Source: DASRDB01 sp035652815 (GTDB lineage: Bacteria > Chloroflexota > Ktedonobacteria > Ktedonobacterales > Ktedonobacteraceae). From it: a stretch of DNA of 64,000 bases. The notes beneath the pieces were generated by a model. It searched no databases. It was not told the DNA's origin and was given only the letters and a program-made list of their open reading frames with translations. The stretch covers positions 124,001-188,000 of the forward strand of contig DASRDB010000006.1 of NCBI GenBank assembly GCA_035652815.1, written 5' to 3'. A program made the position numbers and the translations under genes. Each line of letters opens with the position of its first letter. Position 1 is the stretch's first letter. Positions 51,618 to 59,536 of this stretch are shown here, piece after piece.

Positions 51618-52394
51618 CTATTCCTCGGGCGTGAATTTGTAGCCGATGCCCCAGACGGTTTTGATGAAGTGAGACATGCCCTCGGAGGCGGCGTCAAGCT
51701 TCTTGCGCAGCGTGCCGACATGCACATCGACGGTGCGGCCATCGCCGAGGAAGGTGTAGCCCCAGATTTTGTCCAGCAGAGTTTCGCGAGAAAAAACGCG
51801 GTCGGGTGAAGAGGCGAGTGTCGCCAGCAGGTCAAACTCCTTAGCGGTAAGCTGGACGTTCTGTCCATCAACCTCAACGCGCCGGGCAGGAATATTAATG
51901 GTGAGTCCTTTGAAGCGCAGTTCTTCTGCTTCGCGTGGCTTCACCAGCGTTTCGCTTCTTATAGCCAAAGAGGGTGTAGGAGTGGAACTTGCTTCAGCGC
52001 CGGTTGCGGCTTCAAGTATAGTTGCGCTTGCAGAATGGGCTGTGCGGCGTAGAATGGCTTTGACGCGACTCACCACTTCGCGCGGGCTGAAGGGCTTGAC
52101 AAGATAGTCGTCGGCACCAAGTTCCAGACCGGCGATGCGGTCTTCCTCTGACTGACGGGCGGTAAGCATGAGAATGGGCGTGTTGGCCCAGGCGCGGATG
52201 CGGCGGCAGACTTCCATCCCGTCGAGCGCGGGCAGCATCAGGTCAAGGATGACCAGGTCGGGGTGTTCGCGGGCATGAAGTTCCAGGCCTGCCACGCCAT
52301 CGCTGGCGGTAAGCACCTGGTATCCAGCCTGCTCAAGATAGAGCCGGATCACCTGGGCGATATTTGCTTCGTCTTCAATCACCAGAATTTTCAT
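51618..52394 (-). CDS. OmpR/PhoB-family response regulator
   Basis: A 258-residue regulator. The receiver begins MKILVIEDEANIAQVI, with the phosphoacceptor Asp in LVILDLMLPALDG and the switch Lys in YLVKPFS. A linker of about 45 residues joins the winged-helix domain (LTAKEFDLLATLASSPDRVF, DVHVGTLRKKLD). The ATG at 52394 has GAGG eight bases before it; a longer frame begins at 52424. It heads an operon with the sensor kinase and is divergent from the HtrA protease gene. Confidence 0.9.
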   Translation of the reverse strand: MKILVIEDEANIAQVIRLYLEQAGYQVLTASDGVAGLELHAREHPDLVILDLMLPALDGMEVCRRIRAWANTPILMLTARQSEEDRIAGLELGADDYLVKPFSPREVVSRVKAILRRTAHSASATILEAATGAEASSTPTPSLAIRSETLVKPREAEELRFKGLTINIPARRVEVDGQNVQLTAKEFDLLATLASSPDRVFSRETLLDKIWGYTFLGDGRTVDVHVGTLRKKLDAASEGMSHFIKTVWGIGYKFTPEE

Positions 52395-52509
52395 GGTACT
52401 TGCCTCTGTATAATCATACAGCATTCAGTGTAACGAAAAAAGATCAAAAAGCGTAACGAAATATGTAAAGTTTCTGTAAGGTATGCCTCAGTTCTGCCGG
52501 GAAGCGTCG

Positions 52510-52548
52510 TTACAGACATTTTACAGTTTTCTGGTAGTTTTCTGATAA
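52510..52548. promoter_or_regulatory. Direct repeats with 11-base spacing, likely response-regulator site
   Basis: TTACAG occurs at 52510 and 52521, and TTTTCTG at 52527 and 52538, each pair one helical turn apart (11 bases). OmpR-type regulators bind such direct repeats. Another pair, GTAACGAAA at 52430 and 52453, lies nearer the regulator gene. A short hairpin CTGTAT/ATACAG sits at 52406-52421. Confidence 0.5.
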
Positions 52549-52625
52549 ACCTGGGATACAGTATCTACAGAAAACGATGTACGCATTGTAAAAAGAGGCC
52601 GAGGGTATTCCAGGAGGGTTAAACT

Positions 52626-54002
52626 ATGCAAAATCCTTATGTAGATTCTGATAATACGATGCCTGATCCAATCGAACCGCAGCAGCCGCCAACTTCTCAT
52701 CCAGGTTCGCCGACGGTGCCAATTGCAAGTCAGGCCAGGCAGCCTTATCCAGGCGAGTCGTTTGGAAGCTGGCAGAGCGGGCCGGGGGTTTATCATACGC
52801 CATCTGAGCATGCCGCGTACCAGCCTGCGCCGGGGCAATTTCCAGTATCTGCCGGGCCAACACCACCGCCCCGGCGTTCGCGTGGAACATTGCGAACGGG
52901 AGCTATTGCGCTGCTGGCGCTGGTGCTGCTGCTGGTCTTTGGCGTGGGCCTGTTTGCCGGGTGGCAGTTTGGGCGAACGAGCGTCGCATCGCCAACGAGT
53001 CCTACAGGCCTGCAGCAGGGGAATAATAATTCGAGCGTGCCTATTCCGACTTTGACCAGCAATAACATACAGGCGGTGCGCGAGGCGGTCATTGCTAATG
53101 TGCGCCCGGCGGTAGTGGAGGTAAACGTCACTACCTCGAATGGAAGCGCGATTGGCTCGGGCGTGATTATCGATCAGCGCGGCTATATTGTGACCAATAA
53201 TCACGTGGTCAGTGGCGCGCAGAGCATCGAGGTCGTGCTGTCGAATGGAACGCATCTGACGGCGCAACTGACGGGAACCGATCCGGCGGATGATCTGGCG
53301 GTCATTAAGGTGACGCCGCCGAGCAGCGGGCTGACGGTGGCGAAGCTGGGTGACTCCTCGAAACTGAAGGTTGGCGAGGAAGTGCTGGCGATAGGCAATC
53401 CGCTTGGTATTACGCAGACCGTTACCAACGGTATTGTCAGCGCGGTTGGACGCGCGGTCTCTGAGGGTCAAGGGGGAGCGACTTTGCCGGATGCGATCCA
53501 GACAGATGCGCCGATTAATCCGGGTAATAGCGGCGGTGCGCTGGTTGATTTGCAGGGGAATCTGGTTGGCATTCCGACGCTGACGGCCATTGATCCCGAG
53601 TTTAATACGCCTGCGAGCGGCGTGGGATTCGCCATTCCCTCGAACCGGGTGGCCTTTATCGTTCCGCAGATCATCCAGTATGGGCGCGTGATTCATACAG
53701 GACGGGCTATTCTGGGCGTGAGCGTAACGACGGTGAACTCGCAGGTTGCGCAGCGGGAAAACCTCAAGGTAAATTTCGGGGCTTTGATTACCAATCTGGA
53801 GTCGGGTGGACCGGCGGCATCGGCGGGCTTGCAGGTCGGCGATGTGATTACGCAAATCGGAAACACTCCTATCAATGATGTGGACTCGCTGAGCCAGGTC
53901 ATGGTGAGCCTGAAGCCGGGACAGACGGCTGCGGTACACGTCAACCGCAATGGGCAGGAATTGACGATCAACGTACAACTGGGTGAATTGCCAGCGAGCT
54001 AG
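52626..54002 (+). CDS. HtrA/DegP-type membrane-anchored serine protease with PDZ domain
   Basis: A 458-residue protease. A long Pro-rich cytoplasmic region precedes one transmembrane segment (IALLALVLLLVFGVGLFAGW, about 97-116). The trypsin-like domain has the triad His193 in TNNHVVSG, Asp223 in DPADDLAVIK and Ser302 in NPGNSGGALVD. A PDZ domain follows (about 355-445). Such proteases degrade or refold damaged exported proteins. Divergent arrangement with the two-component system matches CssRS-HtrA of Bacillus. CAGGAGGG before the ATG supports the start. Confidence 0.92.
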   Translation: MQNPYVDSDNTMPDPIEPQQPPTSHPGSPTVPIASQARQPYPGESFGSWQSGPGVYHTPSEHAAYQPAPGQFPVSAGPTPPPRRSRGTLRTGAIALLALVLLLVFGVGLFAGWQFGRTSVASPTSPTGLQQGNNNSSVPIPTLTSNNIQAVREAVIANVRPAVVEVNVTTSNGSAIGSGVIIDQRGYIVTNNHVVSGAQSIEVVLSNGTHLTAQLTGTDPADDLAVIKVTPPSSGLTVAKLGDSSKLKVGEEVLAIGNPLGITQTVTNGIVSAVGRAVSEGQGGATLPDAIQTDAPINPGNSGGALVDLQGNLVGIPTLTAIDPEFNTPASGVGFAIPSNRVAFIVPQIIQYGRVIHTGRAILGVSVTTVNSQVAQRENLKVNFGALITNLESGGPAASAGLQVGDVITQIGNTPINDVDSLSQVMVSLKPGQTAAVHVNRNGQELTINVQLGELPAS

Positions 54003-54017
54003 TGGGTTTGTATATTG

Positions 54018-54052
54018 GATGGGGCGAGTTTGATCTCGCCCCATCTTTTTTC
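54018..54052 (+). terminator. Rho-independent terminator of the HtrA gene
   Basis: GATGGGGCGAG (54018-54028) pairs with 54035-54045, loop TTTGAT, then a T-run to 54052. Confidence 0.93.
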
Positions 54053-54146
54053 CTATGCTTCTCGGGAGATCGATACAAGAGTATAATGGTATTCGTTGAT
54101 ACAACTAAAGGTTGTATTGATAGCTAAGAATACATGGATTTATGAC

Positions 54147-54335
54147 TGTAGGGACGCGCTTATAGATTTTTACCAAGAAAGAGAGGATATCCAGGCCTGT
54201 CATCCTGAGCGCCGCGAAGGATCTCGGTCACGAGCCGAATCCAACGTAGAGGCCGGAGATCCTTCGCGGCGCTCAGGATGACAGGGGGGCACTAGACCCC
54301 CATATGTTGTCAACATCCATCATCGCGTCCCTACA
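54147..54335. repeat. Family C element interrupted by a family B element
   Basis: Left family C arm TGTAGGGACGCGCTT at 54147-54161 and right arm CATCGCGTCCCTACA at 54321-54335 remain; the palindrome extends five bases outward on both sides (ATGAC/GTCAT). Between them lies a complete family B hairpin (54198-54283) in its GCGCCGCG/CGCGGCGC variant. The junction sequence matches the element at 22590. Confidence 0.8.
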
Positions 54336-54385
54336 GTCATGTTCATTAGTGTATCCGGCGAAGTGCATTTTCCGAGGAGCCATCT

Positions 54386-55405
54386 ATGGACCGGAAACGA
54401 GGGGCAGCGTTGCCCGCAATGTCCAGCATATTTCGTTTTCCTTTCTCGTTGATCTTTGTCGCGTTGTTGCTCCTGGTTTCTGCTTGTAGCGGACAGACCA
54501 CTACTCCGCAGAAGAAAGCTACTGCTTGGGTGACGCATACGGCTACTAGCGGCAGCACGCCTGTTCCCAATATGGATTACTACCAGGAGTATCTGCTCCT
54601 GCACCGCTTGCTGGGGCCGGATGGTTGGATGTGGCGAGTGACGCTGCCGCTTAACCGGTTGGTGGTGTATTATGGCAACCCTTTCTCGGCGGCAATGGGG
54701 CCGATAGGTGCCTATTCGGATAACGACCTGCTGGCGCGTTTGCAGGAGCAAGCGCAGGTTTACGCTCAGCTTGACCCCGCGCATCCGGTTATTCCGGCAC
54801 TGGACTATGTGACGCCGGTGGCGCAGGGCGGGCCGACGGCTGATGGTACATGGCGGGCGCGTATGCCGGACGATTCGATAGAACACTACCGGCAACTGGC
54901 GAACAGCAATCATATGCTCTTCTTTATGGATATGCAGGTCGCGCACAGCAGCGTGCAGGACGAGGTGAACGCCGAGTGGCCCTTTCTCGAGCAGCCAGGT
55001 GTTGATCTCGCGCTCGATCCCGAGTTTGATATGCCGCCCGGGACGACGCCCGGCGTGGAGTTCGGGCGCATGACGGCGACGGAGATCAACTGGGTGATCG
55101 ACAAGCTGTCGGACCTGGTGCAGACGCAGCATTTGCCGCCGAAGATTCTGATCATTCACCAGTTCCGCGAGTCGATGCTGCCAGACTGGCAGAAGATTCG
55201 TGTCAAGCCGGGCGTCGAAATCGTCACCTCGGTTGATGGCTTCGGCACGCCGGGCGAGAAGATCGATGACTACCGCATCTTCGATAAAGACCAGTTGATC
55301 GAGTACCCTGGTTTCAAGCTGTTTTACACGCTGGACAAGCCGTTGATGTCTCCTTCCGATGTGTTGAAAATGGACCCGCCGCCGTTGATGGTGATGTACC
55401 AGTAG
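54386..55405 (+). CDS. Lipoprotein of unknown function
   Basis: A 339-residue lipoprotein. The signal region FSLIFVALLLLVSACSG carries the lipobox VSAC. The mature protein has no domain I can name; it contains WMWRVTLPLNRLVVYYGNPF, YVTPVAQGGPTADGTWRARM and KILIIHQFRESMLPDWQ, suggesting a TIM-barrel-like alternation. GAGGAG lies eight bases before the ATG. A phosphoesterase gene follows 105 bases downstream on the same strand. Confidence 0.65.
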   Translation: MDRKRGAALPAMSSIFRFPFSLIFVALLLLVSACSGQTTTPQKKATAWVTHTATSGSTPVPNMDYYQEYLLLHRLLGPDGWMWRVTLPLNRLVVYYGNPFSAAMGPIGAYSDNDLLARLQEQAQVYAQLDPAHPVIPALDYVTPVAQGGPTADGTWRARMPDDSIEHYRQLANSNHMLFFMDMQVAHSSVQDEVNAEWPFLEQPGVDLALDPEFDMPPGTTPGVEFGRMTATEINWVIDKLSDLVQTQHLPPKILIIHQFRESMLPDWQKIRVKPGVEIVTSVDGFGTPGEKIDDYRIFDKDQLIEYPGFKLFYTLDKPLMSPSDVLKMDPPPLMVMYQ

Positions 55406-55528
55406 CGAGCGATCCGGTAGAAATACTGGGAGAAGCCTCTGAAAATCCTGTGAGAGCCGTTCATTTGCATAGACCGGGATTATTGGTCTATTGCTTATCG
55501 TACTTGTAGGATGAAAGAAAGGGTTCTC

Positions 55529-56869
55529 ATGGGTTTACACGACTGGTTTCAGGAGCCTCAGACGCGGAGAAAGATTCTGAAGCGGATGGGAATTGCGGCG
55601 GGGGCCGGGACGATGATCGGCTCGGGCTTCTATGGCTTCGAGCAGACGTTTGCCTCTCCTTTGAGGCGGAAACGCAAACCGACACCCACACCAACCGTTG
55701 GCCAGGCGACTACTACGGCAACAGCGACAGGAGATGGCACCGCTATTCAGCATGTGCTGATCGCCTGCCAGGAGAATCGCACCTTTGACACGTATTTCGG
55801 CTATTATCCAAAGGCAGGCTCTTTCGGCGTTCCGGCCAATTATTCGGTGCCGGATGGCAGTGGCGGCAGCGTTTCGCCGCAGCACGCGACCCAGGATACA
55901 ACGGCGGATATCTCGCATAGCTGGGCCTCCATTCATAACGAGTGGGATAATGGGCAGATGGATGGGTTTGTGACAACGGATGGAACCGGCACGATGATCT
56001 ACTATGACAACTCCGACCTGCCTTACTACTACGCGCTCGCGGACTACTTCACCCTGTGCGGCAACTATTTTTGCTCGCTGCTGGGGCCGACCGATCCCAA
56101 TCGGTTGTACCTGTGGACGGGTACCAATGGCGGCAACACCTCCAATCATATCTCGCATGGGAGCCTGGATTGGCCGACGATTGTGGATTTGCTGGATGCC
56201 AGCAACATCACCTGGAAATGCTACAATTTCGGCCTGGGAACGACGACGAACCAGCTTGAAGTCTTCAACACGCTCATCTTTTTCAAGAAGTGGCATACCG
56301 ACCCGCGCATCCAGTACACTGAGCAGGATTACTACAACGACCTGCAGGCGGGGACGCTGCCACAGGTATCCTTCTTGATTACGGAAGGCCAGGTGAGCGA
56401 GCATCCACCGCAGAGCGTCAAAGCAGGGCAGCAGCAGATGGCGAAGGTGACGAACGCGCTGATCCAGTCGAGTTCGTGGACCAGTTCGGCTTTGTTCTTC
56501 ACCTATGACGAGGGCGGCGGCTTTTTCGATCATGTTGCTCCTCCACAACTGGATGCCTATGGTCCTGGCTTCCGCGTGCCGATGCTGCTGATTTCGCCAT
56601 ATGCGAAGCGCGGATACGTGTCCGGGCAGCTTTACGAACACAGCTCGGTGTTGAAGTATCTTGAGCGCCGCTTTGGTTTGCCTACGCTGGCGAGTACGAA
56701 TCACCAGTTCGATACGCAGACGCCCGGCACCAATAATGACGCGGCAGGAGGCGCGCAGTACGGGCCACCCGCTCCTCCACGCGATGGGTTGTCGCAGATC
56801 GGCGATTTCTACGAGGCCTTTGATTTCACGCAGGACCCGAATTATCATCCGCCTCTGCCGACTGTTTAA
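55529..56869 (+). CDS. Tat-exported phospholipase C/acid-phosphatase family phosphoesterase
   Basis: A 446-residue secreted enzyme. A twin-arginine signal (TRRKILKRMGIAAGAGTM) leads to a Lys/Thr/Pro linker. The phosphoesterase (PF04185-type) domain begins with ACQENRTFDTYFGYYPK, its key motif. Metal ligands appear in TYDEGGGFFDHVAPP. The family includes non-specific phospholipase C and acid phosphatases. The ATG at 55529 follows AAAGGG and fits the Tat signal; 55511 is an alternative. Confidence 0.87.
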   Translation: MGLHDWFQEPQTRRKILKRMGIAAGAGTMIGSGFYGFEQTFASPLRRKRKPTPTPTVGQATTTATATGDGTAIQHVLIACQENRTFDTYFGYYPKAGSFGVPANYSVPDGSGGSVSPQHATQDTTADISHSWASIHNEWDNGQMDGFVTTDGTGTMIYYDNSDLPYYYALADYFTLCGNYFCSLLGPTDPNRLYLWTGTNGGNTSNHISHGSLDWPTIVDLLDASNITWKCYNFGLGTTTNQLEVFNTLIFFKKWHTDPRIQYTEQDYYNDLQAGTLPQVSFLITEGQVSEHPPQSVKAGQQQMAKVTNALIQSSSWTSSALFFTYDEGGGFFDHVAPPQLDAYGPGFRVPMLLISPYAKRGYVSGQLYEHSSVLKYLERRFGLPTLASTNHQFDTQTPGTNNDAAGGAQYGPPAPPRDGLSQIGDFYEAFDFTQDPNYHPPLPTV

Positions 56870-56919
56870 GGCGGAAGCTGAGTTCCAGGGCGGCCGCGAG
56901 GGTCGCCCCTACCATTTGC

Positions 56920-57273
56920 CTATGAGTCGTTGGGTAGTAGGTCTGGTGGGAGGACTGCCAGACCTGCTTTTGTCATGCGCCCCTCTTGAAGCAGGCGGGC
57001 GACACGAATACGGTTCGAAGCCGACCAGGGGCTTTTTGGGCGGCGTGGAGTGAAGCGCCCGGCGTAGGTGTCCCGGTCGATGCCTTTGATTGCGCCATCG
57101 ATCCAGCCGAAACAGAGGGCTTCCTCGACGGACTCTTCGTAGCTGATGCCCTGCTTGCCGGATGTTTTCTTATAGTAGATCAGCCAGATCTCTTTTTTGT
57201 CCTGGTGATACTCTTCTAACCACGCTCGCCACTCCTGGGCTGAATGAACAAGCAGTGTTTCGCCGATCTCCAT
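56920..57273 (-). CDS. YdeI/OmdA-family protein, C-terminally short
   Basis: A 117-residue protein with the YdeI pattern: WLIYYKKTSGKQGISYEESV, then EALCFGWIDGAIKGIDRDTY and FTPRRPKSPWSASN. Family members usually run to about 190 residues with a second helical domain; this one stops shortly after GRMTKAGLAVLPPDL. It may be truncated by a mutation or deletion near 56920. The family has been linked to bacteriocin or antimicrobial-peptide resistance in a few species. Its own start lies 10 bases from the pterin dehydratase stop. Confidence 0.75.
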   Translation of the reverse strand: MEIGETLLVHSAQEWRAWLEEYHQDKKEIWLIYYKKTSGKQGISYEESVEEALCFGWIDGAIKGIDRDTYAGRFTPRRPKSPWSASNRIRVARLLQEGRMTKAGLAVLPPDLLPNDS

Positions 57274-57282
57274 ACAGGTTGC

Positions 57283-57627
57283 TCATTTGCTTTCGTAAAG
57301 CTGGTCGGATTTGGCAGCCATGATGAAGTCGTTGCGGTGCAGGCCTTTAATTTTGTGCGTCCACCAGGAGAGCGTGACCTTGCCCCATTCGGTGAGGATG
57401 GCCGGATGGTGGCCTTCTTCCTCTGCCAGCGCGCCTACTTTGTTGGTGAAATCGAGCGCGGCGACGAAGCTGGGAAAGTTGTAGGAACGCTCCAGGCGGT
57501 TGACGCCATCAACGGTAGTGATATGCCAGTGAGGAATCTGCTGAAGAAGCTCCTGGGCTTCGCTCTCGCTCACGGTTGGCTCGCCTTTGCGGCAGGCGGT
57601 GCATTTCATCTGCGCAAGTTGTTCCAT
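57283..57627 (-). CDS. 4a-hydroxytetrahydrobiopterin dehydratase (PCD)
   Basis: A 114-residue protein with the pterin-4a-carbinolamine dehydratase signature AEEEGHHPAILTEWGKVTL, then WTHKIKGLHRNDFIMA. It regenerates tetrahydropterin cofactors or acts as a pterin-linked stabiliser. The N-terminus carries two CxxC-like Cys residues (KCTACRKGEP). The ATG at 57627 has GGAG eight bases upstream. A longer frame would read through the three TGGCACAA repeats as Trp-His-Asn/Lys, which looks non-coding. Confidence 0.88.
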   Translation of the reverse strand: MEQLAQMKCTACRKGEPTVSESEAQELLQQIPHWHITTVDGVNRLERSYNFPSFVAALDFTNKVGALAEEEGHHPAILTEWGKVTLSWWTHKIKGLHRNDFIMAAKSDQLYESK

Positions 57628-57643
57628 GTGATGTCTCCGATCT

Positions 57644-57669
57644 TTGTGCCATTTGTGCCAGTTGTGCCA
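57644..57669 (-). promoter_or_regulatory. Three direct 9-base repeats TGGCACAA before the pterin dehydratase
   Basis: On the minus strand TGGCACAA occurs three times at 57644-57651, 57653-57660 and 57662-57669. Same unit, number, period and orientation as the array before the ABC exporter at 40571. Confidence 0.5.
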
Positions 57670-57932
57670 GGGTTTTTGCATTGTCATTGTACCAGAGGGA
57701 GGGTGTGATTGTGTATATTGTGGTGATTGTGGCATTGTTATTTGCAATTTTTGATTTTGAGGGTTATGGCTTCAAGGGGTTTCAATTTTGACGACGACTT
57801 AGAGGGTCGTCTGGCAAGCAGGCGATGATAATAGTATACATGATGGAGAGTGAAAATACAAGTACACATTGTTCCCTTGTTTTTCATCTGATATAAAAGA
57901 AAATGGAAACAAAAAGCGAGGGAAGGGTATAG

Positions 57933-58763
57933 ATGTTACCGCGAAAAGAGAATCAGCCTTTTACGCTGGGGCCGGTGGATGCGCAGAAGGCCTGTTTGTT
58001 GATACATGGTTTTACGGGAACGGCTTCGGAGATGCGCGGGCTTGGGGAGAGTCTGGCGGAGCGTGGGGTGCGGGTGTATGGCGTGGCGCTGACGGGCCAT
58101 AGTGGAGAGCCGGAGGAACTGGCGAAATCGAATCATAGACAGTGGCTGGCGTCGGCTGAGGCGGGGCTGGCGCAACTGGCGGGATATCCACAGGTGTTTG
58201 CGTGCGGTTTGTCAATGGGGGGAATGCTGTCGTTGATGCTGGCGGCACGTCATCCCGGGCGGATAGCGGGGGTGGCGGCAATGGCTACGCCGACACGTTT
58301 TGCTCGTTCGTGGCAGGCGCACCTGGCGCGGCCTTTTCTGAAGTGGTTGTACCTGTTCAACAACCTGGATTTTAGCCATCCGCAGGCGCAGAGGATGATC
58401 GAGAATTCGTTGAACGCGGAGCAGGGGACGATAGATTTTTCGAATCCGCAGGTGGTTGCTGAGATCAAAGGGATTCGGCTGTCGGTCCCGGCAATTTCCG
58501 AACTGGCGCGCTTGCTGGCCCAGGGGCGAAGAGAGTTGAGCAAGATACGTTGTCCGTTGCTGATAATTCATAGCAAGCTGGATAAGACGGCGAATCCGGC
58601 CAGCGCGAACGAGATTATGCGCCTAGCAAAGCACGCGCATCCGAAAAAACTGTACTGGCTGGAGAAGTCAGATCACGTGGTGACGTTGGGGCCGGAACGC
58701 GAGGAGGTGTTCCGGCTGGTGGGGGAATTTGTGGAGCAGGTTGAGCTGGTGGATGAGCGTTGA
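57933..58763 (+). CDS. Est30-type carboxylesterase (alpha/beta hydrolase)
   Basis: A 276-residue hydrolase. The oxyanion region LLIHGFTGTASEMRGLGESL and the nucleophile elbow FACGLSMGGMLSL (GxSxG) match Est30-like carboxylesterases and monoacylglycerol lipases. The acid and base lie in HSKLDKTANPASANE and EKSDHVVTLGPERE. It is expected to cleave short- to medium-chain esters. A good ribosome site (GAGGGAAGGG) precedes the ATG. Confidence 0.87.
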   Translation: MLPRKENQPFTLGPVDAQKACLLIHGFTGTASEMRGLGESLAERGVRVYGVALTGHSGEPEELAKSNHRQWLASAEAGLAQLAGYPQVFACGLSMGGMLSLMLAARHPGRIAGVAAMATPTRFARSWQAHLARPFLKWLYLFNNLDFSHPQAQRMIENSLNAEQGTIDFSNPQVVAEIKGIRLSVPAISELARLLAQGRRELSKIRCPLLIIHSKLDKTANPASANEIMRLAKHAHPKKLYWLEKSDHVVTLGPEREEVFRLVGEFVEQVELVDER

Positions 58764-58796
58764 ATTGGTTAGTAGAACGTAATCAGGGCAAAAGGA

Positions 58797-59021
58797 TTAT
58801 TGTAGAACTTCGATTATTTGCGGCAAATAGACACGTTCTCGCTCTCCCTCGTAGTCCGGCTCCAGGCTTTCTACTTCCACATGATCGAGGACAAACGGAG
58901 TATCGAATGTTACACGGGTGATCTTGCCGCGCCAGGGTTTCTCAGGGTTAACTGGACGATCTTCAGGGCGCAACAGGTAGGCAATCACCATGCCTGCTTT
59001 TAATTGTGCTTTCTCGATCAT
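58797..59021 (-). CDS. Small protein of unknown function, partner of coiled-coil gene
   Basis: A 74-residue protein, beta-rich, starting MIEKAQLKAGMVIAYLLRPE and containing WRGKITRVTFDTPFVLDHVE. Basic and acidic residues alternate as in small SH3-like or OB-type folds. Its ATG overlaps the TGA of the upstream coiled-coil gene (ATGA). It is not related to the partner (29321-29671) of the paralogous coiled-coil gene. Confidence 0.6.
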   Translation of the reverse strand: MIEKAQLKAGMVIAYLLRPEDRPVNPEKPWRGKITRVTFDTPFVLDHVEVESLEPDYEGERERVYLPQIIEVLQ

Positions 59022-59269
59022 ACAGAATCCTCTGATCCCTTTTCATCCCAGTTTGGATGGTTCATAATAGCTTCCACTTCTTGATGTTTGCCTTCCTGGA
59101 TCAGCTTGAGAAGACGTTCCGCGCTGCGCTGCATACGGGCTGTGATGAATTCATGTTTGCTGGTTCCTAAAGCCAGACCTGTTAACCCTCGTTGGGCTGC
59201 CTGATGTTCAAGCTCGATGCGCTGCCTAAGCTGGGCAATTTCACTCGCAGGTTTTGTTCCTTCAGTCAT
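59018..59269 (-). CDS. Small coiled-coil protein, paralogue of the gene at 29668
   Basis: An 83-residue helical protein: ASEIAQLRQRIELEHQAAQR then SKHEFITARMQRSAERLLKL. The shared core HExITARMxRxAERxLxLI and the following EGxHxExxAxxNxxNW pattern match the 92-residue protein at 29668. Translational coupling to a different small partner is kept. Function is unknown. Confidence 0.65.
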   Translation of the reverse strand: MTEGTKPASEIAQLRQRIELEHQAAQRGLTGLALGTSKHEFITARMQRSAERLLKLIQEGKHQEVEAIMNHPNWDEKGSEDSV

Positions 59270-59536
59270 ACCCTATCTTCCTTCCCTTCGAGCAATCTAT
59301 ATGTTATGAGCCTACTGTGGGCAATAATACCCTGTATATTGAGGAAACTCAGCACTTTTTTCTTATGCGCATGTTACAGGTCATATATGCTTTTGTATTC
59401 TTCACTATTATCCTTTTTTTATCTTTCTTTATCCCGGCTGTATCCTTACTTGCTAATTAAAAAGAGGCTCGGGTACAATTGAATTGGTCAATCCGTAGAT
59501 CATAAAGAAAAGGATTCGCTGGTTAAAAAGGAAACG

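Noticed and set aside
52521..54104. 527-codon minus-strand frame opposite the HtrA gene
   Set aside because: Antisense shadow caused by codon bias; product is Arg/His/Gln-rich without recognisable domains.
55535..56848. 437-codon minus-strand frame opposite the phosphoesterase
   Set aside because: Antisense shadow of a well-supported gene; Arg/His-rich and without motifs.
57628..57747. N-terminal extension of the pterin dehydratase (Trp-His-Lys repeats)
   Set aside because: The repeats are just the translated TGGCACAA array; a good ribosome site supports the start at 57627.
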